Shown here piece by piece: positions 54,801 through 63,929 of a stretch of DNA of 64,000 bases. Source of the stretch: NVTR01 sp965237505 (GTDB lineage: Bacteria; Pseudomonadota; Alphaproteobacteria; Rhodobacterales; Rhodobacteraceae); NCBI GenBank assembly GCA_965237505.1, contig CBDEFR010000009.1, positions 372,001-436,000 on the forward strand, written 5' to 3'. Under the pieces are notes generated by a model. It was given only the letters and a program-made list of their open reading frames with translations, was not told the DNA's origin and made no database searches. How positions within the stretch are numbered: position 1 is the first letter of the stretch; every line of letters begins with the position of its first letter. The translations under genes and the position numbers were made by a program.

Positions 54801-56963
54801 CCCTGTCGGCTGAGCGACGCATTGGCCGATGACATGAGCCTTGCAGCCCAAGTCATTCAATTGGCGCAATATTCTTCGTACAGATTTTCCCGAAACTACG
54901 GCCACCAGCCCGCCTGCAGTTTGCGGATCAAACAGCAGTGCCGCTTTTGGATCATCGGGCAATACCAGGTCCGGCAACAACGCCCGATTGTCCGCATAGA
55001 TCGACGAACGAACCCCTTGCCCAGCAAGCTCGACCGCTCCGTCAAGCACTGGAATATCGGCCAGGTTCAGCTCAATGCCGACGCCCGAGGCTTTGGCGAA
55101 TCCGGCCAGATGCCCGGCCAGTCCAAATCCGGTCACATCGGTCATCGCGTTCGCCCCGCGCAAAACATCGGCCACATCGCCCTGTCCGCGCGCCATACTG
55201 TCCAGCGCCCCGGTAACCCACTGCCCGTGGGCGCGCATCGCCATCTCGCCCGCCATGATCGTTCCGGTGCCAATCGGCTTGGTCAGGATCAGCTTATCAC
55301 CGGCGCGCGCGCCGCTCAGTCCAACCGGCGCGCCGTCACGCAGCCCGGTCACGGTGAACCCGATGGTCAGTTCCGCGCCCAGCGAGCTGTGGCCGCCCAC
55401 GATCGTGGCCCCTTCGGCGGTAAAAACCTCGCGCGCGATCGCCATGATCTCGCCCAACCATATATGCTGCAAGTCCGGCGCTATGCGCGGCAGGATAATC
55501 GTCGCCAGTGCCGCCTGTGGCTTCGCTCCCATGGCCCAGATGTCACCAAGCGCGTGAATCGCCGCAATCCGGGCCATCAGCCCCGGATCGTCCCAAAACT
55601 CGCGCAGATGGTCGGTGGAGATCAGCTGGTTCTGACCGGCAGGACCGCTCAGCGTCGCTGCGTCATCACCAATGGCTGACAATACATCGCTTCGCTCAGC
55701 GCCTTGCAAACCGCTCACCGCATGGGCAAGCGCGACGCCGCCTATTTTGGCCCCGCAGCCGCCGCACAGCGGTTCCGGTGCCTGATCAATCCTTTGCGCA
55801 CGCAGCTTGGGCAGCGCCGGGGCGGCCATTGGCCTGAGGTCATGAAACTGAGCCATGAATTTGCGGTCAATCCGGTCCTTCAGCCGCCACACTGCGGCGC
55901 CGCTCATGCGCATGCCCCACTTGTCGGCAAGGGCCGACTTTTCACCAAGCGAAATCAACTTAAGGTATTGCTTTTGCGGGCGGAATTGTTGCATTTTCCC
56001 ACCTGAAAGTGCGGCTCGCAGGTTGCCAAACAGCACCGGTGCCTGTCGCACCGCGAACACCCCGGCCTTGGGGCGCGGGGCATCGCCCATGCGGGCACAA
56101 TCGCCGACCGCAAAAACCTCCGGCACGTTGGTGGATCTCAGCGTGTCATCGACGCTGATAGAGCCCTCGGTCAAATCCAGTCCGGTTTCGCGCAGCCAGT
56201 CCTGCGGTTGCGCGCCCGCCGCCCCGACAATAAATTCCGCCGCGACGACCCGTTCGTCGTGCAAAATCACCCGGCCATGTTGCAAGGCCGTGACATCGGT
56301 GTTTTCCAGAAGTGATATACCACTTTCGCCAAGTTTCCTCAGAAGGACGTTGCGTGACATTTTTGATAGTGTATTCAGTATATTGTGGCGTTCAATTAAA
56401 CTAACTTCAACGCCGCCGTTCGCGGCAGAGCGCAACCCATGCGCGATCGCCAGCGCCAGCTCTACGCCGGCCACGCCGCCACCGATCACCGCAGCTTTCG
56501 GCCGCGCCGAACCCGCCGCAACCGCCTTGCGAAAATCCGCCCACCTATGCGCCAGTCCGTCCAGGGGTTTTGCAGGAATGCCATGCAGCGCGAACCCCGG
56601 CAGCTCCGGCAAGTCCGACGTGACCCCGATGTCCAGCGCCGCGATGTGGTAATGCAGCTGCCGCCCATTATCCAGCGTCACAACCCGAATTGCGGTGTCG
56701 ATCCCGGTGGCGCGTCCAAAAATCAATCGCGCGCCGGCAAACCGCACCAGCCGCACCAGATCAATGTCCAGTTCCTCGCGCCGGTAATGCCCGGCAACGA
56801 AGCCCGGCAACATACCCGAATAGGCCGCCGTGGGCGCAGGATTGATCACCGTAACACGCACCCCGGGCAGCGGATTCATGCCCCACATCCGCAACACCAG
56901 CGCATGGGTGTGGCCGCCGCCGATCAACAGCAGTTCTCGAGTGATAGGCAGCGCATTACGCAT
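54786..56963 (-). CDS. selD: Selenide, water dikinase fused to an NADH-dehydrogenase-like FAD domain
   Basis: 725 residues from the Met at 56963. The first about 370 residues are a pyridine-nucleotide-disulfide/Ndh-type FAD protein (ELLLIGGGHTHALVLRMWGM, AAVIGGGVAGVELALAIAHG, VFAVGDCARM). The rest is SelD: active-site loop CGGCGAKIGG with cysteine, not selenocysteine, then AIGDDAATL, MTDVTGFGLAGHLAGFAKAS. SelD makes selenophosphate. The fused oxidoreductase may supply reduced selenium. Its convergence with mnmH places selenium use here in tRNA modification; selA and selB are not in the window. Confidence 0.93.
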   Translation of the reverse strand: MRNALPITRELLLIGGGHTHALVLRMWGMNPLPGVRVTVINPAPTAAYSGMLPGFVAGHYRREELDIDLVRLVRFAGARLIFGRATGIDTAIRVVTLDNGRQLHYHIAALDIGVTSDLPELPGFALHGIPAKPLDGLAHRWADFRKAVAAGSARPKAAVIGGGVAGVELALAIAHGLRSAANGGVEVSLIERHNILNTLSKMSRNVLLRKLGESGISLLENTDVTALQHGRVILHDERVVAAEFIVGAAGAQPQDWLRETGLDLTEGSISVDDTLRSTNVPEVFAVGDCARMGDAPRPKAGVFAVRQAPVLFGNLRAALSGGKMQQFRPQKQYLKLISLGEKSALADKWGMRMSGAAVWRLKDRIDRKFMAQFHDLRPMAAPALPKLRAQRIDQAPEPLCGGCGAKIGGVALAHAVSGLQGAERSDVLSAIGDDAATLSGPAGQNQLISTDHLREFWDDPGLMARIAAIHALGDIWAMGAKPQAALATIILPRIAPDLQHIWLGEIMAIAREVFTAEGATIVGGHSSLGAELTIGFTVTGLRDGAPVGLSGARAGDKLILTKPIGTGTIMAGEMAMRAHGQWVTGALDSMARGQGDVADVLRGANAMTDVTGFGLAGHLAGFAKASGVGIELNLADIPVLDGAVELAGQGVRSSIYADNRALLPDLVLPDDPKAALLFDPQTAGGLVAVVSGKSVRRILRQLNDLGCKAHVIGQCVAQPTGLQIT

Positions 56964-57141
56964 TGGCAGACCGTTATTGTTCGACACCACCCATAAGTAT
57001 CTGCAAGCGGAAAAGTAAGCCACGCGATGTCACAGCGTGTCGGTCATGTTCAGAACCGATCGCCCAAATACACCCCGCACTGCCACATTCAAGCCTCATC
57101 GCAACTGGACGCCGCAAGACTCGCGCCTTAACACCCGCCCA

Positions 57142-58368
57142 ATGATCACATCTGCACGACAAAAAGTACGGTCCATTTTTGACGCGGGCGTCGCCGCGGC
57201 GGACCCCGACCTGGCCGTGGCCAGATCGCTTGACGAAACACCATTGCCCGCGACCCAGGGCCGGATCTTTGTGGTGGCCATAGGCAAGGCAGCCGTCCGC
57301 ATGGCCAACGCTGCAAGTGATCGCGTCAGCTCGGCCGCAACGATCATTGTCACCAATTATGAAAATGCCGCGCAAATCGCCGGGGCCAGGGTTTTTGCTG
57401 CGGGCCACCCGGTGCCGGACGCGCACGGACTGAAAGCGGCGCGCGCGGTCGAGGAACTGCTTAAATCCGCCGCGCAAAACGACCATGTTCTGGCGCTGAT
57501 CAGCGGCGGCGGCTCGGCCTTGCTGCCGGCACCGGCGGCTGGTCTGACACTGGCAGACAAGGCCGCCGTCAACCGCCTTTTGCTGGGCGCCGGGCTTGAT
57601 ATTACCAAGATGAACCTAGTGCGTCAGCATCTATCGCGCCTGAAAGGCGGCGGTTTTCTGAGCGCAGCCCGCCCGGCGCGTGTCACCGCGCTGATCCTTT
57701 CGGATGTGGTCGGTGATGATCTGCGCGTGGTGGCCAGCGGGCCAACGCTCGCCCCGATCGGCAGCAAAGACGCAGCCTGCTCAGCGCTGAAATCGGCCAG
57801 TCTCTGGGATCAGTTGCCGATTGCGGTGCGCCGGGCGCTGGCAGCGGCGCCAAACAAGCGCATCGATATGGATCTGGTCGATAACCGCCTGGTCGGCGGC
57901 AATGCCCAGAGCGTCGTGGCAATGGCTCTGGCGGCTCCAGAGGCGCAGGTTTACCCGCATGCGCTGCAAGGCGATGTTCATGACGCAGCGCAGCTTATTG
58001 CACGCTGCAAGAAACCCGGCATTTGGCTTTTTGGCGGCGAGACCACCGTTCACTTGCAGGGCGACGGACTGGGCGGGCGCAACCAGGAACTGACCCTGCG
58101 CGTCGCATGTGCGGCGCAGGCGCAAGGTTGGAACGCCAACTGGGTGTTCCTGTCCGGCGGTACCGACGGGCGCGATGGTCCGACCGATGCCGCAGGCGGG
58201 CTGGTTGACGGCGGCACACTTGCACGCATCCGGGCGGCTGGCCTGGACCCGCATAAAGCGCTGGCAAATAACGACAGTTACCACGCCCTGAAAGCCGCCG
58301 GCGATTTGCTGTTGACCGGCGCCACCGGCACCAATGTGGCCGACCTGCAAGTGTTGATCCGCTACTGA
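57142..58368 (+). CDS. Glycerate 2-kinase (MOFRL/DUF4147 family)
   Basis: 408 residues from the Met at 57142. Family marks are VVAIGKAAVRMANAA, LALISGGGSALLPAP, MNLVRQHLSRLKGGG, LILSDVVGDDLRVVASGPT and the MOFRL C-terminal LSGGTDGRDGPTDAAGG. It phosphorylates glycerate for entry into central metabolism. It is next to C1/betaine-type genes. Hydroxypyruvate-pathway use is plausible because serine-cycle and betaine carbon can enter through glycerate. Confidence 0.9.
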   Translation: MITSARQKVRSIFDAGVAAADPDLAVARSLDETPLPATQGRIFVVAIGKAAVRMANAASDRVSSAATIIVTNYENAAQIAGARVFAAGHPVPDAHGLKAARAVEELLKSAAQNDHVLALISGGGSALLPAPAAGLTLADKAAVNRLLLGAGLDITKMNLVRQHLSRLKGGGFLSAARPARVTALILSDVVGDDLRVVASGPTLAPIGSKDAACSALKSASLWDQLPIAVRRALAAAPNKRIDMDLVDNRLVGGNAQSVVAMALAAPEAQVYPHALQGDVHDAAQLIARCKKPGIWLFGGETTVHLQGDGLGGRNQELTLRVACAAQAQGWNANWVFLSGGTDGRDGPTDAAGGLVDGGTLARIRAAGLDPHKALANNDSYHALKAAGDLLLTGATGTNVADLQVLIRY

Positions 58369-58471
58369 TCAATGTCGCCGATAGGCAAGTCAGGGTCGCG
58401 CGCGAAGCTTGCAGGAATTCGATAAGCGAAGCAGTCTGCAAATGCCCGCGACCGTGGCAGGAGAATCATCC

Positions 58472-59632
58472 ATGTCCCAAGACGCCCTCGCCAAAGTCCT
58501 CAATCCGATCGAAACAGCAGGCGGCCTGCCAAACGCCCATTATGTCTCGGACGAAATGTTCGATCTCGAACGGCAGAAAGTCCTGTTTGACAACTGGTCG
58601 GGCCTCGGTTTTGCCAAGGATGTGGGCGCGCCGGGCGACGCCATGCCAATCGACTTTCTGGGCATGCCGCTGTTGGTGGTGCGTGGCAAGGATGATCAGG
58701 TCCGGGTGTTTCAGAACACCTGCCGGCACCGCGGCATGATCCTGGTCAGCGAAAGGAAAAACATCGGCGGCGTGATCCGCTGTCCCTATCATTCCTGGTG
58801 CTACAAGCTGAGCGGCGAGCTGGTGACAACGCCGCACGTCGGCGGCCCCGGCCATAACACCCACGACGCGATCAGACGCGACGAACTGGGGTTGTTTGAA
58901 ATTCGCAGCCATGTCTGGCGCGACATTATCTTTGTGAACGTCAGCGGCGCAGCGCCCAAATTCACCGATTACGCCGCCGACCTTATCGACCGCTGGCGCG
59001 ATTTTGAAGGCCAGACTCTGTACCACGGCGGTCCCGAAAGCTCGTTCAAATTCGATGTCGGCTGCAACTGGAAGCTGGCGGTCGAGAATTACTGCGAAAG
59101 CTATCATTTGCCGTGGATCCACCCGGGGCTGAACAGTTATTCCAAGCTGGAAGATCACTATCATATTGAAAAACCTGGAAAATATTCTGGACAGGGCACC
59201 GTCGTATATCGCCCGCCGACAACCGGAGACGGCCGCAGCTTCCCCGATTTTGCCGATCTCAGCGACAAATGGGACACCGGCGCCGAATACATTGCGCTTT
59301 ATCCCAATGTTCTGCTGGCGGTGCACCGCGACCACGCTTACGCGCTGATCCTGGAACCTACAGCCAAGGACCGGACGATTGAGCATATTGAGCTTTACTA
59401 TGCCAGCCAGGACGCGACTGGCCCGGATTGGGTGGCGTTGCGCAAGACCAACGCCGAGTTGTGGCACTCGGTGCTGAAAGAGGACCTGTTTGTCGTGGAA
59501 GGCATGCAAAAGGGCCGCCACGGCATACGGTTTGACGGCGGCAAATTCAGCCCGGTCATGGACAGCCCGACCCATTGTTTTCACCAGTGGGTCGCGTCGC
59601 AACTGACGGACCAGCCCGTTGCCGCCGAGTAA
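58472..59632 (+). CDS. Rieske-type aromatic-ring-hydroxylating/glycine-betaine-type oxygenase, alpha subunit
   Basis: 386 residues. Rieske ligands are C84 and H86 (CRHRG) and C104 and H107 (CPYHSW). The mononuclear iron site is ENYCESYHLPWIH with H212 and H217. Single-component alpha subunits next to dimethylglycine-dehydrogenase-like genes often demethylate glycine betaine or another N-methylated compound (GbcA type). The reductase partner is not adjacent. It is translationally close to a small ORF that starts within its end. Confidence 0.85.
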   Translation: MSQDALAKVLNPIETAGGLPNAHYVSDEMFDLERQKVLFDNWSGLGFAKDVGAPGDAMPIDFLGMPLLVVRGKDDQVRVFQNTCRHRGMILVSERKNIGGVIRCPYHSWCYKLSGELVTTPHVGGPGHNTHDAIRRDELGLFEIRSHVWRDIIFVNVSGAAPKFTDYAADLIDRWRDFEGQTLYHGGPESSFKFDVGCNWKLAVENYCESYHLPWIHPGLNSYSKLEDHYHIEKPGKYSGQGTVVYRPPTTGDGRSFPDFADLSDKWDTGAEYIALYPNVLLAVHRDHAYALILEPTAKDRTIEHIELYYASQDATGPDWVALRKTNAELWHSVLKEDLFVVEGMQKGRHGIRFDGGKFSPVMDSPTHCFHQWVASQLTDQPVAAE

Positions 59633-59864
59633 CAATGATAAGCTTGAAAACCTCGACGCCCGGATGCTCGCAGCCCACGGAGATAATGATCTGGTCAGCC
59701 TCATTGGCCTGTACACGCTGGCCGCGAACATGAGCGAGGCCCGGGGCGACATTGACGCCGCGTGTTTTTATCTGGCTCAGGCCTATGTTTTTGCCCTGGA
59801 TACCGGCGCACCTGCAGCACGTACGGTACACGCCCGGCTGAAAGTTCATGGACGGGAGAGGTGA
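59619..59864 (+). CDS. Conserved small helical protein between the Rieske and dehydrogenase genes
   Basis: 81 residues from a TTG start overlapping the Rieske stop. LVSLIGLYTLAANMSEARGD followed by IDAACFYLAQAYVFALDTGA has the character of a TPR-like helix pair, ending HARLKVHGRE. Its tight coupling suggests it works with one of its neighbours. Function unknown. Confidence 0.6.
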   Translation: MPPSNNDKLENLDARMLAAHGDNDLVSLIGLYTLAANMSEARGDIDAACFYLAQAYVFALDTGAPAARTVHARLKVHGRER

Positions 59865-60026
59865 TTTGAACCGCGTGGGCTCTCCGCTCTCCGCTCTCTG
59901 TGTCGGAGAGGGGAAGCGCTGGTTTGATCCGGCGGCGGAACCAGCGCACCGGGTGCCATCCCTCGCTGGCACTGAGAGGGCAGGAGCGAGAGGCGCGCCC
60001 GCACCCCGCAACTCAGAGGATGCAAC
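59865..60026 (+). promoter_or_regulatory. Structured leader upstream of the dimethylglycine-dehydrogenase-like gene
   Basis: Two successive hairpins can be drawn: GCGCTGGTT (59916-59924) with AACCAGCGC (59939-59947), and GTGCCA (59953-59958) with TGGCAC (59967-59972). A preceding CTCTCC/GGAGAG repeat region may form another. The 162-bp spacing inside an apparent operon, with this much structure, suggests an RNA-level control element or mRNA stabiliser. It matches no riboswitch consensus that I can identify by eye. Confidence 0.4.
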
Positions 60027-62435
60027 GTGAAAACGCATGCAAAAGCGGTTGTCATTGGCGGTGGCGTTGTCGGCTGTTCGGTGCTGTATCACTTGACCAA
60101 ACTGGGCTGGTCGGATGTCCTGCTGATCGAGCGGTCCGAGCTCACATCAGGCTCCACATGGCACGCCGCTGGCGGATTTCACACGTTGAATTCAGACACC
60201 AACATCGCCGCGCTTCAGGGCTATACGATCCGGCTTTACCAAGAGCTTGAGGACATCACCGGGCTTTCCTGCGGGCTTCACCATGTCGGCGGCCTCACCA
60301 TCGCCACCGATCAGGACCGGCTGGATTACCTGACCGCGGAACGTGCCAAGCACCGGTATATGGGGCTGGATACAGATATTGTCGGCCCAGAGGAAATTCG
60401 GAAAATTTCACCAATAACCAATATCGACGGCGTCGTCGGCGGGCTGTACGATCCGCTGGACGGCCACCTTGACCCCTCGGGCACCACCCAGGCCTACGCA
60501 AAAGCCGCGCGCATGGGCGGGGCAGAGATCGTGCTTAGAAACCGGGTACTGGAACTCGATCCGACAAAAGACGGTTGGGATGTGGTGACCGAAGCGGGAA
60601 CCGTTCACACAGAACATGTGATCAACGCCGCCGGCCTCTGGGCGCGCGAAGTCGGGGCGATGGCCGGCGTTTATTTGCCGCTGCACCCGATGGAGCATCA
60701 GTATTTCATCACCGACGATATCCCGGAGGTTGTGAATCACCCCACCGAGCTACCGCACGTCATGGACCCCGGTGGCGAGACCTATCTGCGCCAGGAGGGC
60801 CAAGGCCTTGTCATTGGCATTTATGAACAAAACGCGGTGCCCTGGGCGGTCGAAGGCACCAGATGGGACTTTGGCCACGAACTTTTGAACGATGATTTGG
60901 ACCGTGTCGCCGAACCGCTCGAGGCCGCGTTCAAGCGCTACCCCTGTCTGGGCCGCGCCGCGATCAAATCCACCATCAACGGCCCGTTCACCTTCGCCCC
61001 CGACGGCAACCCGCTGGTCGGCCCGATCCCCGGCAAACCAGGGTTTTGGGCCGCCTGCGCGGTCATGGCCGGGTTTTCCCAGGGCGGCGGCGTCGGCAAG
61101 GCGCTGGCCGAATGGATGGTCGAGGGCGAGCCTGAAAACGACATCTTCGCGATGGATGTGGCGCGTTTCGGCGACTGGACCGGTCCCAACTGGACGCGCC
61201 TCAAGGTTACAGAAAACTACCAGCGCCGGTTTTCCATCAGCTACCCGAACGAAGAACTACCCGTCGGCCGCCCGCTTGAAACCACCCCCGCATACGGGCT
61301 TTGGGACGCCCAATATGCGGTGTTCGGGCAGGCCTATGGCATGGAACAGGTGAACTACTTCGCCGACCAGGGTGATTCACGCTACGAAACCCCCTCGTTC
61401 CGCCGCTCTAACGCCCATGACACTGTGGGGGACGAATGCCGGGCGGTCCGCACTGCCGTCGGCATCAACGAAATCCATAATTTCGGCAAGTATCTGGTCG
61501 AGGGGCCAGAAGCGGTGACCTGGCTGAGCCACATCATGGCCGGCCGGATGCCCGCCGTGGGGCGCATCGCGCTGACCCCGATGCTCAGCCCGCGCGGCAA
61601 GATCATCGGCGATTTTACCATGATGCGGCTGGCCGAGACCCGGGTGCAGCTGACCGCCAGCTTTGCCGCGCAAGCGTTCCACATGCGCTGGTTCCTCGCG
61701 CATCTCACCGACGGCGTCACGGTCCGCAATGTCTCGACCGAACGGCTCGGTTTCCAGATCGCCGGGCCAAACGCCCGTACAACCCTCGCCGCCGCCACCG
61801 GCGCTGATGTGTCAAACGATGCGCTGCCGTTCCTTTCGGTGCGCGCATTTGCCGTCGGCCACATCCCGGTCACTGTCGCCCGCCTCAGCTTCACCGGCGA
61901 TCTGGGTTACGAGATCTACTGCGACCGCGACCACCAGGTCGCGCTCTATCAGGCGCTGGCCGCAGCGGGTGAAGACCACGCCCTGCGCCCGTTTGGCATG
62001 CGCGCCATGATGAGCCTGCGCCTGGAAAAACCGTTTGGCGCCTGGATGCGCGAATACCGGCCCGATTACAGCTGTGCCGAGACCGGCCTGGATCGCTTTA
62101 TCTCATGGAAAAAGAACGACTTTATCGGCCGTGACGCCGCCATGCGCGAACGCGAGATGGCGCCCGCCCGCCGCCTGACAACCTTCATTGTCGATGCAAC
62201 CGACGCCGATGTGGTCGCCGATGAACCGATTTTTGACGGTGATGCGGTGGTCGGATTTTGCACATCCGGCGGCTATGCGCATTACGCAGAAAAGTCAGTG
62301 GCGCTCGGATTTCTGCCGATGGAACGCCTGAATGATGGTGCGGCATTTGAGATCGAGATCTTAGGGCAAAGACGGCCCGCCGTGGTCCGCACAACCGCGC
62401 TGTTTGACCCGGACGCGTCCAGAATGCGCGGCTAG
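60027..62435 (+). CDS. FAD-dependent dimethylglycine/sarcosine dehydrogenase-like protein with GcvT domain
   Basis: 802 residues. The N-terminal FAD-binding DAO domain (VVIGGGVVGCSVLYHLTKLG, SGSTWHAAGGFHT) has the histidine of the flavin-attachment type. The C-terminal half is the tetrahydrofolate-binding GcvT fold (VGINEIHNFGKYLVEGPEAV, ARLSFTGDLGYEIYCDRDHQ, MSLRLEKPFGAWMREYRPDY). It oxidatively demethylates an N-methyl glycine derivative and may pass the methyl to folate. With the Rieske protein it gives a likely betaine-to-sarcosine route. Confidence 0.9.
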   Translation: MKTHAKAVVIGGGVVGCSVLYHLTKLGWSDVLLIERSELTSGSTWHAAGGFHTLNSDTNIAALQGYTIRLYQELEDITGLSCGLHHVGGLTIATDQDRLDYLTAERAKHRYMGLDTDIVGPEEIRKISPITNIDGVVGGLYDPLDGHLDPSGTTQAYAKAARMGGAEIVLRNRVLELDPTKDGWDVVTEAGTVHTEHVINAAGLWAREVGAMAGVYLPLHPMEHQYFITDDIPEVVNHPTELPHVMDPGGETYLRQEGQGLVIGIYEQNAVPWAVEGTRWDFGHELLNDDLDRVAEPLEAAFKRYPCLGRAAIKSTINGPFTFAPDGNPLVGPIPGKPGFWAACAVMAGFSQGGGVGKALAEWMVEGEPENDIFAMDVARFGDWTGPNWTRLKVTENYQRRFSISYPNEELPVGRPLETTPAYGLWDAQYAVFGQAYGMEQVNYFADQGDSRYETPSFRRSNAHDTVGDECRAVRTAVGINEIHNFGKYLVEGPEAVTWLSHIMAGRMPAVGRIALTPMLSPRGKIIGDFTMMRLAETRVQLTASFAAQAFHMRWFLAHLTDGVTVRNVSTERLGFQIAGPNARTTLAAATGADVSNDALPFLSVRAFAVGHIPVTVARLSFTGDLGYEIYCDRDHQVALYQALAAAGEDHALRPFGMRAMMSLRLEKPFGAWMREYRPDYSCAETGLDRFISWKKNDFIGRDAAMREREMAPARRLTTFIVDATDADVVADEPIFDGDAVVGFCTSGGYAHYAEKSVALGFLPMERLNDGAAFEIEILGQRRPAVVRTTALFDPDASRMRG

Positions 62436-62522
62436 AGCGGTTCAGACCAATTGACCGTCATTGCAAGCGCCGCGCGTAAGACATTCTTCTGTTCAGAAAT
62501 ATTCCCGCCGGAGGCAGACCCC

Positions 62523-62901
62523 CTAATCCACAAACGCAAACCCCGAAATCAACTGCCGCAGCCCAAACGCCGCCCCGGCGATGATCGACAGAAACGTCAA
62601 CGGCGCTCCGTATGACAACACCGAGAACGCCGATATGCCCTGACCGATGGTGCAGCCAAAAGCAACAACCGCGCCCACCCCCATGCAGGCCGCCAAGACC
62701 GATCAAGCTGAAACTGCCAACCATCGCGGTGCAGTTGACAATCAGCCACATCCGCATCCGGACCGCGCTGTGCAGGTAGAGCAAGTCCTCGATCGCACCC
62801 AATGTGCAAAACCGGCCCATGCGCGCCGCAAGCCCAAGCAGAAACCCGCCCAGCAGACCGATCAATGCCACAATCGTCGTGTCCGCGATGCCGTCAAACA
62901 T
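62523..62901 (-). pseudogene. YeeE/YedE family sulfur transporter (SoxT-like), internally deleted and frameshifted
   Basis: The N-terminus (GLLGGFLLGLAARMGRFCTL followed by GAIEDLLYLHSAVRMRMW) is the first conserved block of YeeE/YedE proteins. It joins too soon to the last block, VVAFGCTIGQGISAFSVLSY followed by IIAGAAFGLRQLISGFAFVD, in another frame. Intact proteins are about 350 residues; roughly the central 200 are missing. The family takes up thiosulfate or other sulfur species. In sox loci the homologue SoxT lies next to soxR, as here. Confidence 0.75.
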
Positions 62902-62942
62902 CGAAACTTCTTCTCATACACATCGGCAGTGACAAGGGCTTG

Positions 62943-63290
62943 TCAGGTGCCCGGACTGTCGACGGTGCAAAACAGGTCGTAAATCACTTCAAGTATTTGC
63001 TTGAGGCGGTCATCGGTCAAGGAATAGTAGATGGTTTTGCCATCACGTCGCGGTGTAACCAGCCCCTCCAGGCGCAGCCGCGCCAATTGCTGCGATACCG
63101 CCGCTTGGCGGGCCGACAACAGTTCTTCCAGTTCGGTCACAGTCTTTTCGCCGGACACCAGATTGCACAGGATCATCAGGCGGCCTTCGTGGCTGAGCGC
63201 CTTGAGCATGTTGGCCGCAGCCGCGGCGTTGGCCATCATTTTGTCCATATCCTCGTCCGATATGTCGGCGGTAAGTATCGGAAGTCCCAT
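62943..63290 (-). CDS. ArsR-type persulfide-sensing repressor (SoxR/SqrR/BigR type)
   Basis: 115 residues from the Met at 63290. The winged helix includes LKALSHEGRLMILCNL, LLSARQAAVSQQLARLRLEG and the wing RRDGKTIYYSLTD. Two cysteines at residues 42 and 108 occupy the positions used by BigR/SqrR to form a polysulfide bridge. Such repressors control sulfide or thiosulfate oxidation genes. The neighbouring soxT-like, soxS-like and soxV-like genes support the SoxR identity. Confidence 0.85.
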   Translation of the reverse strand: MGLPILTADISDEDMDKMMANAAAAANMLKALSHEGRLMILCNLVSGEKTVTELEELLSARQAAVSQQLARLRLEGLVTPRRDGKTIYYSLTDDRLKQILEVIYDLFCTVDSPGT

Positions 63291-63315
63291 ATTCACGTCC
63301 TTATGTCCTGCCAAT

Positions 63316-63745
63316 TCAAAAGGCAATTTCATCTTCAATAGCCGCAATTCCCGCCCGCGCGCAATCGTCGTCATGCGTGCCCCCGGGAGCGCCGGACACA
63401 CCAATGCCAGCCACCAATGCACCGTCACCATTTTCGACCAACAAGCCACCGCCAAGCGGCAGCGCATTCGTCAAATTGCGGATCGCCGATGCGGGCTGGT
63501 CAAATGCAGTAAATCCCGCGAGCTCCGAAGTGTTGGTGCGAAAGCTCACAGCCGTCCAGGCCTTGCGGCGCGAGGTTTCGAACACATGCACCCCGGCAAA
63601 ACGATCACGCAAAAACACTTGTGGGTTGCCAAACCGGTCGACCACGGTCACGCCAATCTGAAACCCGGCATCCCGACAGGCCTCCATGGCGCCCCGGGCC
63701 ATGCGCAGCCAGCTCAGGCTTGAGAACCTGAAACGTCACATACAT
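63316..63745 (-). pseudogene. GlcG/HbpS-type heme-degrading domain protein with 5' frameshift
   Basis: The main frame (to 63316) reads RGAMEACRDAGFQIGVTVVD, GNPQVFLRDRFAGVHV, and the late GALVAGIGVSGAPGG with the end of a GlcG/HbpS domain. The apparent start, ATG at 63745 (MYVTFQVLKPELA), is in another frame: about two bases are missing around 63704-63712 between PELA and LRMARGAM. Members bind heme or corrin or accompany oxidoreductases. It sits between soxR-like and soxS-like sequences. Confidence 0.65.
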
Positions 63746-63857
63746 CCCACAATTCGCAATAATAACAACGGTCTTGCTCGACCATCACCAGCTCCGCGGA
63801 CAGCGCCGACAAGGCCAACATCGTTGCCGCAACGAAGGTCATAAATAATCTAATCAT
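63714..63857 (-). pseudogene. SoxS-like periplasmic thioredoxin, N-terminal fragment
   Basis: 47 codons: signal peptide MIRLFMTFVAATMLALSALS, then ELVMVEQDRCYYCELWD with the CxxC redox motif of SoxS-type thioredoxins. Then the frame ends. The full protein would be about 130 residues. It appears fused to the start of the GlcG-like gene by deletion, since ATG of the latter lies within this ORF. Confidence 0.6.
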
Positions 63858-63889
63858 TGGTCACACGATTGACGGTTGCACAATACTCA

Positions 63890-63906
63890 ACATAAAATGA
63901 ATATGT
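63890..63906. promoter_or_regulatory. AT-rich dyad in the soxS-soxV divergent region
   Basis: ACATA (63890-63894) and TATGT (63902-63906) are inverted around a 7-nt AT-rich centre, 24 bp before the soxV-like start. SoxR-type repressors bind AT-rich dyads between soxS and soxV. Arms are short, so this is tentative. Confidence 0.4.
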
Positions 63907-63929
63907 GAATTGATCAAGGATGGCCGCTG

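Noticed and set aside
54786..56963. Selenocysteine codon in selD
   Set aside because: The active-site position reads cysteine (CGGCG) and the frame has no internal TGA.
58466..59752. 428-codon minus-strand ORF opposite the Rieske gene
   Set aside because: The Rieske and iron-site motifs lie on the plus strand; the minus frame has no recognisable motif.
59865..60026. Glycine riboswitch
   Set aside because: The tandem aptamer core sequences are not visible; only generic hairpins can be supported.
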